Part shown: positions 31,916 to 40,791 of the stretch, piece by piece
Position numbering within the stretch: the stretch's first letter is position 1
Layout: every line of letters starts with the position of its first letter
Assembly (NCBI RefSeq): GCF_038397735.1
Contig: NZ_CP151635.1
Coordinates: 496,001 to 560,000, forward strand
DNA from: Microbacterium sp. LWH13-1.2
GTDB taxonomy: Bacteria > Actinomycetota > Actinomycetes > Actinomycetales > Microbacteriaceae
Reading direction: 5' to 3'
DNA: 64,000 bases
Program-made: the position numbers and the translations under genes
Notes under the pieces: model-generated
Told to the model about the DNA's origin: nothing
Database searches by the model: none
Seen by the model: the letters and a program-made list of their open reading frames with translations, nothing else

Positions 31916-34381
31916 ATGACCGAAGCCCCCCTCATCGTCCCCGGATCCGTCGGCCCTCGCCCCGCAGGGGAGCAGGGGCAGGACGACCTCCTCGCCGGCC
32001 TCAACCCTCAGCAGCTCGAGGCTGTGACCTATCGCGGCCCCGCGCTTCTCATCGTCGCGGGAGCAGGGTCGGGCAAGACGAGCGTGCTCACCCGCCGCAT
32101 CGCCTCGCTGCTGCGGTCACGCGAGGCCTGGCCGAGCCAGATCCTCGCCATCACCTTCACGAACAAGGCTGCGGGAGAGATGCGCGAGCGCGTCGAGGCG
32201 ATCATCGGCGACGCGGCCAGGGGCATGTGGATCTCCACCTTCCACTCCGCCTGCGTGCGCATCCTGCGGCGAGAGGCCCAACAGTTCGGGTTCACGAAAT
32301 CGTTCACGATCTACGACTCCGGCGACTCGCGCGCGCTGCTCAAGCGCCTCGTCAAGGAGCACGAGGCAGATGCCTACGGGTTGACCCCCGCATCCGTGCA
32401 GTCCCGCATCTCGAAGCTCAAGAACGAGCTGTCGGATGCCGACGCCTATGCGTGCCAGGCCAACATGAGCGACCCGGCGGAGCGGATCTTCGTCGAGCTG
32501 TTCGCCGACTACCAGCGACAGCTGCAGAAGGCCAACGCGTTCGACTTCGACGACCTCATCGGGCAGACGGTGTACCTGTTCCGTGCATTCCCGCAGGTCG
32601 CCGACACGTATCGCCGGCGCTTCCGTCACATCCTGGTCGACGAGTACCAGGACACCAACCACGCCCAGTACGCGCTCATCCACGAGCTCACCCGGCCGGT
32701 GTCCGGCGACGCCCCCGACCCTTATGCCTCGAACGGCATGATGATCTTCGAACCCGAAACCACGCCCGAGCTCGCGGGCGCGTCGCTCACCGTGGTCGGA
32801 GACTCCGATCAGTCGATCTACGCCTTCCGCGGCGCCGACATCCGCAACATCAGCGAGTTCGAGCGGGACTTCCCCGGCGCGCGCGTCGTGCTCCTCGAGC
32901 AGAACTACCGTTCGACCCAGAACATCCTGTCGGCCGCGAACTCGGTGATCGGCAACAACTTCGACCGCAAAGACAAGAAGCTCTGGAGCGACAAGGGCGC
33001 CGGCGACATGATCGTCGGCTTCACCGGATACTCGCAGCACGACGAGGCCCAGTTCGTCGCCGACGAGGTCGAGGCGCTGCGTCGTTCGGGCATGCCGTAC
33101 TCAGAGATGGCCGTCTTCTATCGCACCAACTCGCAGTCCCGCGCGCTGGAGGAGATCTTCATCCGCTCGGCCGTGCCCTACAAGATCATGGGCGGCACCA
33201 AGTTCTACGATCGCGCCGAGATCAAGGATGCACTCGCCTACCTCGTCGCGGTGGCGAACCCCGCAGACGAGATGGCTGTGCGGCGCATCCTCAACAAGCC
33301 GAAACGCGGTATCGGCGACGTCAGCGAGACCGCGATCGCGCGCTTCGCCGAGGAGCACGGCATCACGTTCCGTCAGGCTCTGTCGGTGCCCGAGCAGCTC
33401 GGCTTCGGCCCGAAGATCCAGGCCGGGATCGCTCAGCTCGACGCGGTGCTCGCCGAGGCGACCGAGATCATGCTCCCCGCCTCCGGCGAGGTGCCTGCCC
33501 CGACGACGGTCGCCGACGGGCTGAACGTCCTTCTGTCCAAGAGCGGGTACCTCGACGCACTGCGCGCGAGCCGTGACCCTCAGGATGAGGCCAGGGTCGA
33601 GAACCTCGACGAGTTCGTCGCCGTCGCGCGCGACTTCGCTCGCAACAACCCCGACGGCACGCTCGTCGACTTCCTCACCGAGGTCGCCCTCGTCTCGGAC
33701 GCCGACGACCTCGACGACGAGTCCGGGTCGGTCTCGATGATGACGATGCACACGGCGAAGGGTCTCGAGTACGACGCCGTCTTCGTCACGGGTGTCGAAG
33801 AAGATCTCATCCCGCACCGCATCTCGGCCGGGGAGCCCGGCGGCCCGCAGGAGGAGCGGCGACTCTTCTACGTGGGAATCACGCGTGCGCGCAAGCGCCT
33901 GCACCTCTCTCTTGCGATGACCCGCGCGCAGTTCGGCGAGGTCTCGGTCGCGATGCCCAGCCGCTTCCTGCAGGAGATCCCCGCGGGGCTCATCGACTGG
34001 CGCCAGTCGCCGGGTGATGTGAACTCGCGCGGAGGGATGCAGTCGCGTGCGCTCAACGCACGTCGGGCCGGCGGCTTCGGCGGTTCGGGCTCCGGCTCCG
34101 GTGCGGGCGACCGTTTCGCGGTCAAGCAGCTGCCGGGTCGCGACTCGCTCAAGCCGCTGTCGACCGCGATGGACAAGTTCCCCAACCGGGTGACGGCGAA
34201 GATGCGAGACAACGGCGACCTCGAGCTGGCCGCGGGCGATCGCATCCGTCACTCCGACTTCGGCGAGGGACGGGTCGACGCGGTCACGGGCGAGGGCGCG
34301 AAGCGCATCGCGCATGTGCGCTTCGATTCGGCCGGACAGAAGAAGCTCCTGATCAAGGTCGCGCCGATCGAGAAGATCTGA
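31916..34381 (+). CDS. pcrA: UvrD/PcrA-type superfamily 1A DNA helicase
   Basis: This 821-residue 3'-5' helicase acts in nucleotide excision repair and clearance of stalled replication or transcription complexes. The motif series is complete: NPQQLEAVTY (Q motif), AGAGSGKTSVLTRR (Walker A), ITFTNKAAGEMRER, LVDEYQDTN (Walker B), VGDSDQSIYAFRGAD, LEQNYRST, TMHTAKGLEYDAVFVTG and VGITRARKRLHLSLA. A C-terminal Gly/Ser linker leads to a Tudor-like RNA-polymerase-binding domain (AAGDRIRHSDFGEGRVDAVT). The length matches actinobacterial UvrD1/PcrA. TAGACT lies 9 bases before ATG 31916. Confidence 0.93.
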   Translation: MTEAPLIVPGSVGPRPAGEQGQDDLLAGLNPQQLEAVTYRGPALLIVAGAGSGKTSVLTRRIASLLRSREAWPSQILAITFTNKAAGEMRERVEAIIGDAARGMWISTFHSACVRILRREAQQFGFTKSFTIYDSGDSRALLKRLVKEHEADAYGLTPASVQSRISKLKNELSDADAYACQANMSDPAERIFVELFADYQRQLQKANAFDFDDLIGQTVYLFRAFPQVADTYRRRFRHILVDEYQDTNHAQYALIHELTRPVSGDAPDPYASNGMMIFEPETTPELAGASLTVVGDSDQSIYAFRGADIRNISEFERDFPGARVVLLEQNYRSTQNILSAANSVIGNNFDRKDKKLWSDKGAGDMIVGFTGYSQHDEAQFVADEVEALRRSGMPYSEMAVFYRTNSQSRALEEIFIRSAVPYKIMGGTKFYDRAEIKDALAYLVAVANPADEMAVRRILNKPKRGIGDVSETAIARFAEEHGITFRQALSVPEQLGFGPKIQAGIAQLDAVLAEATEIMLPASGEVPAPTTVADGLNVLLSKSGYLDALRASRDPQDEARVENLDEFVAVARDFARNNPDGTLVDFLTEVALVSDADDLDDESGSVSMMTMHTAKGLEYDAVFVTGVEEDLIPHRISAGEPGGPQEERRLFYVGITRARKRLHLSLAMTRAQFGEVSVAMPSRFLQEIPAGLIDWRQSPGDVNSRGGMQSRALNARRAGGFGGSGSGSGAGDRFAVKQLPGRDSLKPLSTAMDKFPNRVTAKMRDNGDLELAAGDRIRHSDFGEGRVDAVTGEGAKRIAHVRFDSAGQKKLLIKVAPIEKI

Positions 34382-34408
34382 GCGGTTCCGCGGGTTAGGC
34401 TGGCTGAT

Positions 34409-35545
34409 ATGGCCCTGTTCTCCCGCCGCAAGAAGTCCGCTGACGACGTCGTCGCCGACCAGATCGAGACCCAGACAGAGACCGACGAGTCTGCCGTCGA
34501 CGCTCCCGAAGAGGCAGAAGCAGCCTCTGAGGTGACCGAGGCCGCCCCGACCATCGGAATCTCCGTGCAGGCGTTCCGCGGTGTGGGAGCCCAGGCAGGC
34601 CCCGAGGTCGCGCTCCCCGACCCCGACGCGGCCCCCGCGTCTCCGGCGGCCACCGCCACTCCGGCCCCGGCAGCACCCGCAGCCGCACCCGCTCCCGAAG
34701 CCGAACGCCGTCTTCCGCTGGCCCCCGCGCTGCCGCCCGAGCAGACCGAGACGGTCGCGGGCATGAAGGACAACGTCCTCCTCCGCGAATCGCTCAAGCA
34801 GGTCGAGCAGGGTGCCACGAACGATCAGCTCCTCGGGGTGCTGCGCCAGGCACTGCAGGGGCACCTGTACATCCGGGTGAACGGCGACGCACGTGCCCAG
34901 ATCAGCGAAGGCAAGCCCCTGGCCGTCGCCGTGGTCCGTGACGGCGACCGTCAGTTCATGCTCGCATTCAGCTCGGCCGCCGCTGTGCGCGACTCGGTGC
35001 AGCTCGAGAAGGACCCGACCGCGACGTCCGCCGTCGCCCAGCCGACGACCTCGGTGCTGCAGCAGGTCGTCTCGGGCGAGTTCGCGGGGCTCATCGTCGA
35101 CAACGCCTCGGCTCCGCACCGTGTGGTCTTCCCGACCGAGCTGCTGCAGAAGGCGCTCGAGCAGGCCGACGTCGACATGACCGTCAAGTCGATCGTCGCT
35201 GCTCCGCGCGAGCAGGACACCGCAGCCAAGCTCGGTGAGGCGCTCGCCACCAAGCGCATGTGGGTCGCCGTCAACGAGGGCAACCCCAACGGGCAGGTCG
35301 GCATCGCCGAGGCGCAGACCCCAGACGGCAAGCGGTTCCTGCAGCTGTTCTCGCACCCGCTCGAGGTGCTCGCTCTCGGTCGAGGCGACCGCCCGCTGCC
35401 GTTCGAGCCCGAGCAGCTCGCCAAGCTCCTGTCGAGTCACATCGACATGGCAGGTGTCGTCGTCGACCCGGCCGGCCCCACCATGGTGGTCGAGCGAGAC
35501 GCCCTCACGTCGGTGCTCATCCTGGCCGTCGACCTCGACGCCTGA
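34409..35545 (+). CDS. SseB family protein with two SseB modules
   Basis: This 378-residue protein has a charged start (SRRKKSADDVVADQIETQ). An Ala/Pro-rich disordered stretch follows (about 40-115). Then come two related alpha/beta modules (about 125-240 with LGVLRQALQGHLYIRVNGDA and FMLAFSSAAAVRDSV, and about 255-375 with ATKRMWVAVNEGNPNGQVGI and FLQLFSHPLEVLALG). The SseB N-terminal family is common in Actinobacteria and its function is unknown, although it has been linked with ESX loci or stress responses. It has no membrane segment. It lies 27 bp after pcrA but has its own TAGGCT box seven bases before the start. Confidence 0.8.
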   Translation: MALFSRRKKSADDVVADQIETQTETDESAVDAPEEAEAASEVTEAAPTIGISVQAFRGVGAQAGPEVALPDPDAAPASPAATATPAPAAPAAAPAPEAERRLPLAPALPPEQTETVAGMKDNVLLRESLKQVEQGATNDQLLGVLRQALQGHLYIRVNGDARAQISEGKPLAVAVVRDGDRQFMLAFSSAAAVRDSVQLEKDPTATSAVAQPTTSVLQQVVSGEFAGLIVDNASAPHRVVFPTELLQKALEQADVDMTVKSIVAAPREQDTAAKLGEALATKRMWVAVNEGNPNGQVGIAEAQTPDGKRFLQLFSHPLEVLALGRGDRPLPFEPEQLAKLLSSHIDMAGVVVDPAGPTMVVERDALTSVLILAVDLDA

Positions 35546-35573
35546 CGGTCTTCCGCGCGCCGCACGTGCGCTC

Positions 35574-35579
35574 TAGGGT
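35574..35579 (+). promoter_or_regulatory. Candidate -10 box of the LigD-type polymerase gene
   Basis: TAGGGT lies six bases before ATG 35586. Confidence 0.5.
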
Positions 35580-35585
35580 CGGAGC

Positions 35586-36638
35586 ATGGCCTCAGAACGC
35601 GTGACCCTGACCGTCGTCGATCCGGACGGTGAGCGCGAGGTCGTGCTCTCGAGCCCGAACAAGGTCGTGTGGCCGAAGGTCGGCATCACGAAAGCCGAGC
35701 TCGCGGAGTACTTCCAGCTCGTCGGCGCGCCCTTCCTCGAGGCGAACGGCAACCGACCGGTCTCTCTCGAGAGGTTCCGCGACGGCATGGGCAGCGAGGG
35801 GTTCTTCTCGAAGAACCCGCCCAAGGGCACACCCGACTACGTCGATGCGGTGACGGTCACGTACAACAGCGGCCGGCGGCATCCGCAGATCGTGCTGAAC
35901 CGGCCGAGCGCGATCGTCTGGGCGGCGCAGATGAACACGATCGTGTTCCACCCGTGGGCGTCTCTCGCCTCCGACCCCGACAACCCCGTCGAGCTGCGGA
36001 TCGACCTCGATCCTCAGCCTGGCACCGGGTTCTCCGACGCTATCCCGGCCGCGCACGCGCTGCGGGAGGTGCTGCGCGAAGTGGGGCTGAACGCATTCGT
36101 GAAAACCAGCGGCAACCGCGGATTGCATGTCTTCGCCCCGATCCAGCCGACGCACGAGTTCCTCGACGTCCGCCACGCGGTGATCGCGGCCGGGCGCGAG
36201 CTGGAGAGAAGGATGCCCGAGCAGGTCACGATGAACTGGTGGAAGGAGGAGCGCGGAGAGCGCATCTTCATCGACTTCAACCAGGCGAATCGCGATCGCA
36301 CGATGGCCGGCGCCTACAGTCCCCGAGCACTCCCCGAGGCGACCGTGTCGACGCCCGTGCACTGGGACGAGCTCGACGGTCTCGACCCCCAGGCGTTCAC
36401 GGTCCGCAGCATCCCGAAGCGCCTCGCGGAGGTCGGTGACCCGTGGGCGGGGAAGCAGAGTGCGCCGGGCCGCATCGACACCCTGCTCGAATGGTGGGAA
36501 CGCGACAAGGAGGCGGGGCTCGGCGAGCTGCCGTTCCCGCCCGAGTTCCCCAAAATGCCGGGCGAGCCGCCGCGCGTGCAGCCCAGCAAGAAGGTCGCCG
36601 CGAACTGGGACGAGAACGGCGACCCGGTCGACGAGTGA
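35586..36638 (+). CDS. LigD-type polymerase (PolDom/primase family) of non-homologous end joining
   Basis: This 350-residue stand-alone archaeo-eukaryotic primase-type polymerase is equivalent to the polymerase domain of mycobacterial LigD. It fills gaps at double-strand breaks. The catalytic metal site is in LRIDLDPQPGTGF (Asp-x-Asp) with SGNRGLHVFAPI and RIFIDFNQANRDRTMAGAYS (third Asp). The N-terminus SSPNKVVWPKVGITKAELAEY is typical. Here polymerase and ligase are separate genes. It converges with the ligase gene, leaving only 3 bp between stops. No Ku gene is in the window. Confidence 0.9.
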   Translation: MASERVTLTVVDPDGEREVVLSSPNKVVWPKVGITKAELAEYFQLVGAPFLEANGNRPVSLERFRDGMGSEGFFSKNPPKGTPDYVDAVTVTYNSGRRHPQIVLNRPSAIVWAAQMNTIVFHPWASLASDPDNPVELRIDLDPQPGTGFSDAIPAAHALREVLREVGLNAFVKTSGNRGLHVFAPIQPTHEFLDVRHAVIAAGRELERRMPEQVTMNWWKEERGERIFIDFNQANRDRTMAGAYSPRALPEATVSTPVHWDELDGLDPQAFTVRSIPKRLAEVGDPWAGKQSAPGRIDTLLEWWERDKEAGLGELPFPPEFPKMPGEPPRVQPSKKVAANWDENGDPVDE

Positions 36639-36641
36639 CCG

Positions 36642-37685
36642 TCAGGCGATGACGTCGGCGAGGTCGTAACCGGCGACGGTGTCGAGCTGGTCATAGGTGC
36701 ACGAGCGTGCGTCGCGGTCGGGGCGCCAGCGCTCGAACTGCACGGTGTGGCGGAATCGCGCTCCTTCGAGCTGGTCGTAGCGCACCTCGAGCACGAGCTC
36801 GGGGCGCAGCCGCACGAACGACACGTCCTTCGAGCCGCTGAAGCGTGAGCGTTCTCCCGCACCGGTCACGGCGTCGCCTGCGTCGTCGCGTTCGACGAGC
36901 GGCGCGAGCTCGTCGACGAGCTCCCTGCGCCGGACGTCACTCCATGCCGCGACACCGCCGACCTGGCGCAGCGTGCCGTCGGAGTCGTACAGGCCGACGA
37001 GCAGCGATCCGACGCCGGAGCCGGACTTGTGGATGCGGTATCCGAGGGCCACGACGTCGGCGGTGCGCGCGTGCTTGATCTTGCTGAGTGTGCGCTTGCC
37101 CGGGGCGTACGGCTGATCGAGCGGCTTCGCGACGACGCCGTCGAGACCTGCCCCCTCGAACTCCGCGAGCCAGCGCACCGCGGCGTCGCGGTCACGGGTC
37201 GCGCGGGTGATGTGCAGCGGATGTTCGACGTCGGCCATGAGCGACTCCAGGCGTTCGCGCCGTTCGGCGAACGGCGCGCTCAGCAGATCCTCGTCGCCGA
37301 GGGCGAGCAGATCGAAGGCGATGAACATCGCCGGGGTCTCGTCGGCGAGCTTGGTCACGCGCGATGCCGCGGGGTGGATGCGCTGGCTCAGTGCCTCCCA
37401 GTCGAGCCGCTGTGCGCCGTCGGGTCCGGTGGCGACGACGATCTCGCCGTCGAGCAGGCACGGCCCCGGCAGCACCCGGGGGATCGCCTCGATGAGCTCG
37501 GGGAAGTAGCGGGTCAGGGGCTTCGCCCCGCGCGATCCGATCTGGACGGTGTCCCCGTCCCACGAGATCAGCCCGCGGAAGCCGTCCCACTTCGGCTCGA
37601 ACAGCAGCCCACCCGTCGTCTTCGCGGGGTCGGGCACGGAGGCTGCCGCTTTCGCCAGCATGGGGGAGGGTATCTCGTAGCGCAT
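36642..37685 (-). CDS. ATP-dependent DNA ligase (LigC/LigD ligase type)
   Basis: This 347-residue ligase seals nicks, probably in non-homologous end joining. Motif I EPKWDGFRG holds the adenylated Lys. Motif III/IV are seen as LLDGEIVV and FIAFDLLAL, and GLDGVVAKPLDQPYAPGKR with KIKHART gives motifs IV and V. A C-terminal OB-fold follows (EVRYDQLEGARFRHTVQFER). Length fits the minimal two-domain ligase. The start is preceded by CAGGAT and six bases on the minus strand, so it may be leaderless. Its convergence with the polymerase gene suggests functional pairing with separate transcription. Confidence 0.9.
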   Translation of the reverse strand: MRYEIPSPMLAKAAASVPDPAKTTGGLLFEPKWDGFRGLISWDGDTVQIGSRGAKPLTRYFPELIEAIPRVLPGPCLLDGEIVVATGPDGAQRLDWEALSQRIHPAASRVTKLADETPAMFIAFDLLALGDEDLLSAPFAERRERLESLMADVEHPLHITRATRDRDAAVRWLAEFEGAGLDGVVAKPLDQPYAPGKRTLSKIKHARTADVVALGYRIHKSGSGVGSLLVGLYDSDGTLRQVGGVAAWSDVRRRELVDELAPLVERDDAGDAVTGAGERSRFSGSKDVSFVRLRPELVLEVRYDQLEGARFRHTVQFERWRPDRDARSCTYDQLDTVAGYDLADVIA

Positions 37686-37743
37686 GGGTCCATCCTGGCG
37701 GTGGTGGCGCTGCGGCAGAAGGGGTGTCGCTCGCGAACGCGCC

Positions 37744-39195
37744 TCAGTCGAACAGGTCGTCGAGGGTCACGCGGGTGCCCGCATCCCTCAGCGCGGTGCG
37801 GGCGGCGTGCCATCCGGCCATACCGTTCACGCCGGGGCCGGGCGGCGTCGAGGCCGAGGCGAGATACACGCCGCGCATCGGCGTGCGCCACGGTGCCGGG
37901 CCGAGCACCGGCCTGCGCAGGGCCTGTGGGATCGTGAACGCGCCGCCCAGGATGTCGCCGCCGATCTCCGACGGGTTGATCGCCTCGCGAGACGATGCGG
38001 GCACCGAGTGGTGCGCCAGGACCAGGTCGCGGAATCCGGGGGCGAAGCGCTCGACCTGACGGGTGATCAGTTCGGTGGCGTCGAGGTCGGAGTTCTGCGG
38101 CACGTGGATGTAGGCCCACAGCACAGCCTTGCCCTCAGGTGCCCTGCTCGGGTCGAAGACCGATGGCTGCACGGTGAGCGCATACGGCCGATCGCTGATC
38201 CGGCCACGCGCGACGGCGTTCTCGCTCTCCCAGACCTCGGCAGCGGTGCCGCCGATGTGGACGGTCGGCGCTTGGGCGACGTCAGGGTTCGTCCACGGGA
38301 TGGGCCCGTCGAGCGCGAAATCGACCTTGGCGGCGGCCGGACCGTAGCGGTAGCCGCGGATGGCTCGTGCGTAAGCGGCGGGGATCTCGGGGTGGGTGAG
38401 TGCGAGACGCGGCGACGTGTTCAGCAGCAGCACGTCGCCCCGGTCGGGGTCGCCCCAGTCGAGCGCACTCAGGTCGGTGACGTGCACACCGGACTCGACG
38501 GACCCGCCGTGCGACTCGATGTCGGCGACCATGCTGTCCGCGATGCGCTGGGCTCCGCCGCGCGGGTACATCCAGCCACCGGCATGCGCCTGCGCAGCCA
38601 GCAGCAGGCCCGCCGCCGCTCCCGCGAGCGAGGGGAGAGGCGTGTTGGCGTGGGCGAGGACTCCCGACATCAGCCCCGCGGCCTCGTCGGTGCGGAACGA
38701 ATGGTTGGCGAGCGGCGTGCCCTGGTCGAGCATCCGCAGTGCGAAGCGCAGCGCCGTGACCGGCTCGCGGGGGATCCGCAGCATCTGGTTGCCCGTGAAG
38801 TCGACGACTCCGTCGACGTGGGTGCTCAGCGGACGCAGCAGCGAGAGCCACGCGCGCTCGTCGACGCCGAGGCCCGCGGCGGTGCGCTCGATGTCGCGCC
38901 AGGCGATGCCGGCGCGTCCGTCGTCGAGAGGGTGCGCGTACGAGATGTCGGGGGTGATCCACTCGATCCGCTCGGCGAGGCCGAAAGCCTGGAAGAACGA
39001 CGACGACAGCGCAGCCGGATGCACGGCGGCGCACACGTCGTGTCGGAAGCCGGAGAGAGTGGATTCGGCAGTGCGCACACCGCCGCCGATGGTGTCTGCG
39101 GCCTCGAGGACCTGCACCGCGTAGCCGGCGCGAGCGAGTGTCACGGCGGCGGCAAGGCCGTTCGGGCCGGAGCCGATGATCGTCGCGCGAGCCAT
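37744..39195 (-). CDS. Phytoene desaturase-like FAD-dependent oxidoreductase
   Basis: This 483-residue flavoprotein of the CrtI/phytoene-dehydrogenase-like superfamily opens with the FAD fingerprint IIGSGPNGLAAAVTLARAGY and EAADTIGGGVRTAE. It ends with a second dinucleotide motif, YLASASTPPGPGVNGMAGW. The centre contains MYPRGGAQRIADSMVADIES, shared with the family. No carotenoid cluster genes surround it, so it is better called an oxidoreductase of unknown substrate than a true desaturase. AAGACT lies six bases before the start. It is divergent from the Cys-tailed gene with about 40 bp between. Confidence 0.82.
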   Translation of the reverse strand: MARATIIGSGPNGLAAAVTLARAGYAVQVLEAADTIGGGVRTAESTLSGFRHDVCAAVHPAALSSSFFQAFGLAERIEWITPDISYAHPLDDGRAGIAWRDIERTAAGLGVDERAWLSLLRPLSTHVDGVVDFTGNQMLRIPREPVTALRFALRMLDQGTPLANHSFRTDEAAGLMSGVLAHANTPLPSLAGAAAGLLLAAQAHAGGWMYPRGGAQRIADSMVADIESHGGSVESGVHVTDLSALDWGDPDRGDVLLLNTSPRLALTHPEIPAAYARAIRGYRYGPAAAKVDFALDGPIPWTNPDVAQAPTVHIGGTAAEVWESENAVARGRISDRPYALTVQPSVFDPSRAPEGKAVLWAYIHVPQNSDLDATELITRQVERFAPGFRDLVLAHHSVPASSREAINPSEIGGDILGGAFTIPQALRRPVLGPAPWRTPMRGVYLASASTPPGPGVNGMAGWHAARTALRDAGTRVTLDDLFD

Positions 39196-39236
39196 TCGGC
39201 CAGTCTTCCATGCTCAGGCGTGAGATCCTTGAAGAA

Positions 39237-39722
39237 ATGAATGAAGTTCAGGGCCCGACCCCCACAGGCAACTCCCGTCCGTACCGAACCCTCGCGGAGG
39301 CGCTTCGCGCGCACCGCATCGCCGAAGCGAACCACGAGTTCATCGCGGCGATCACGGATGCCATCGGCATCTCCTCCTACATCGACCGCGGCCGCTACAT
39401 CGAGGCGATCCGCCGTGGTGAGGGCGCTGCGCTCCACATCGGCAAGACCTACACCAACGGCTTCACGGAAGACGAGGTCGTCGTGATCGGCTCGACGCCG
39501 CTGCGTCTGCAGCCGAGCGAGGGCCGCGCGCCGTTCTTCTATGTGACGCACCCGAGCGAGTTCCGCCCGATCGCGCCGGTCAAGGCCAAGCGGTCGACCA
39601 CCCCGCGCGCCGCCGCGGCGCCGAAGGTCCAGCGCACCCCCAAGTTCGTCGAGCGCGACTATGGCGTGTGCGACGTCTGCTTCATGGTGAAGACGCCCGC
39701 CGGGGGCTGCGGCTGCGACTGA
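39237..39722 (+). CDS. Uncharacterised protein with C-terminal Cys-rich tail
   Basis: This protein of about 161 residues was not recognised. Residues about 15-110 look like a folded alpha/beta domain (RTLAEALRAHRIAEANHEFI, YIDRGRYIEAIRRGEGAALH, FTEDEVVVIGSTPLRLQPSE). A basic Pro/Ala linker follows (VKAKRSTTPRAAAAPKVQRT), and the tail GVCDVCFMVKTPAGGCGCD holds four Cys as C-x2-C and C-x-C. The tail looks like a small zinc knuckle. ATG 39237 is my choice; an in-frame ATG at 39210 would overlap the divergent gene's promoter. Its stop abuts the SDR stop (next base). DNA or RNA binding through the basic linker and knuckle is possible but unproven. Confidence 0.7.
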   Translation: MNEVQGPTPTGNSRPYRTLAEALRAHRIAEANHEFIAAITDAIGISSYIDRGRYIEAIRRGEGAALHIGKTYTNGFTEDEVVVIGSTPLRLQPSEGRAPFFYVTHPSEFRPIAPVKAKRSTTPRAAAAPKVQRTPKFVERDYGVCDVCFMVKTPAGGCGCD

Positions 39723-40667
39723 TCACGCGAGGCGTGCCGTCACCCCGGTGAGCGCCTCGGAGATCTGCCAGATGCGGGCGGCTGCCGCGTCGTCGCGCAG
39801 CCGCGAGTAGAGCTTCTGCGGCCCTGGTCCGCCGCCCAGGTGGCCGAGGCCGGACGGGCCGTAGAAGCCTCCGCCGACGGCATCCGCAGCTGTTGCGGCG
39901 TACAGAGCCGGCAGGCCTGCGGTCTCGGCCGTCCCGAGGAGGATTCCGCGGCGTGACAGTGCGTCGATGACGCGCCGCGCTGTCGTCTGCGTCGCCCGTC
40001 CGAGCTCGGGTTGCGCAGCCAGCAGATTCGTCGGCGCGACCCCGGGGTGCGAGAGCATGCTGCGGATTCCCCACCCCTCTGCCCTGCTCCGCCGGTCGAG
40101 TTCGAGCCCGAACAGCCCGAAGGCGATCTTCGACTGGCTGTACGCGCGCATCCCGTTGTACGAGCGCTCCCACTGCAGATCGTCCCAGTTGATCGCGCCG
40201 CTGTCGGCCGCGACGCTGATCTGCGAGACGACGCGCGCCTTCCCCTCGACGAGGAGCGGCAGCAGCCCACCCGCGAGTGCGAAGTGTCCCAGGTGATTCG
40301 CGCCGAACTGCAGCTCGAATCCGTCCGACGTCGTGCGCCTGGTGGGCGGCGTCATCACTCCCGCATTGTTGATGAGGATGCTGATCGGCGTGCCCTCCTC
40401 GCGCAGGTTCGCAGCGAGGGAGGCGACCGACTCGAGGGATGCGAGGTCGAGATCACGCAGCGACAGGGACGCGTCCGGCACCGCACGGCGGATCCGTGCG
40501 ATCGCCGCGTCGCCCTTCTCTCGGTTGCGCACGGGCAGGATGACCTCCGCGCCCGCAGCGGCGAGCCGGCGCGCGATGCCGAGGCCGATCCCGTCGCTGG
40601 CGCCGGTGACCACCGCTCTGGCACCGTGCTGCTCGGGGATGACCGGGTCTGTGTTGTTTCGCGGCAT
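39723..40667 (-). CDS. Short-chain dehydrogenase/reductase
   Basis: This 314-residue SDR of the retinol dehydrogenase/light-dependent protochlorophyllide reductase-like group uses NAD(P). Visible are [17 protein letters not shown] (cofactor site), NNAGVM, and the catalytic YSQSK (Tyr-x3-Lys) preceded by a Ser in [10 protein letters not shown]. The [15 protein letters not shown] element is typical. The substrate is unknown. The divergent MmyB-type regulator lies 124 bp away, the usual pairing for this class of regulator with an SDR, so repression by that regulator is likely. The start is ATG 40667; a longer in-frame extension overlaps the divergent gene. Confidence 0.88.
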   Translation of the reverse strand: MPRNNTDPVIPEQHGARAVVTGASDGIGLGIARRLAAAGAEVILPVRNREKGDAAIARIRRAVPDASLSLRDLDLASLESVASLAANLREEGTPISILINNAGVMTPPTRRTTSDGFELQFGANHLGHFALAGGLLPLLVEGKARVVSQISVAADSGAINWDDLQWERSYNGMRAYSQSKIAFGLFGLELDRRSRAEGWGIRSMLSHPGVAPTNLLAAQPELGRATQTTARRVIDALSRRGILLGTAETAGLPALYAATAADAVGGGFYGPSGLGHLGGGPGPQKLYSRLRDDAAAARIWQISEALTGVTARLA

Positions 40668-40791
40668 GTCCGCCCTATTCCCTGTCGACGACGATGCTCT
40701 CGCGAGGCACGGGTGGGCATCCAGGGATCGTCGATCCGTGGATCGATGACCGGTCCGCTGGTACAACGGATAAGACGACGGGAGGCGGCGC

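Noticed and set aside
37744..39195. Carotenoid biosynthesis gene (phytoene desaturase proper)
   Set aside because: No crtB, crtE or other pigment gene is near; family membership alone does not give the substrate.
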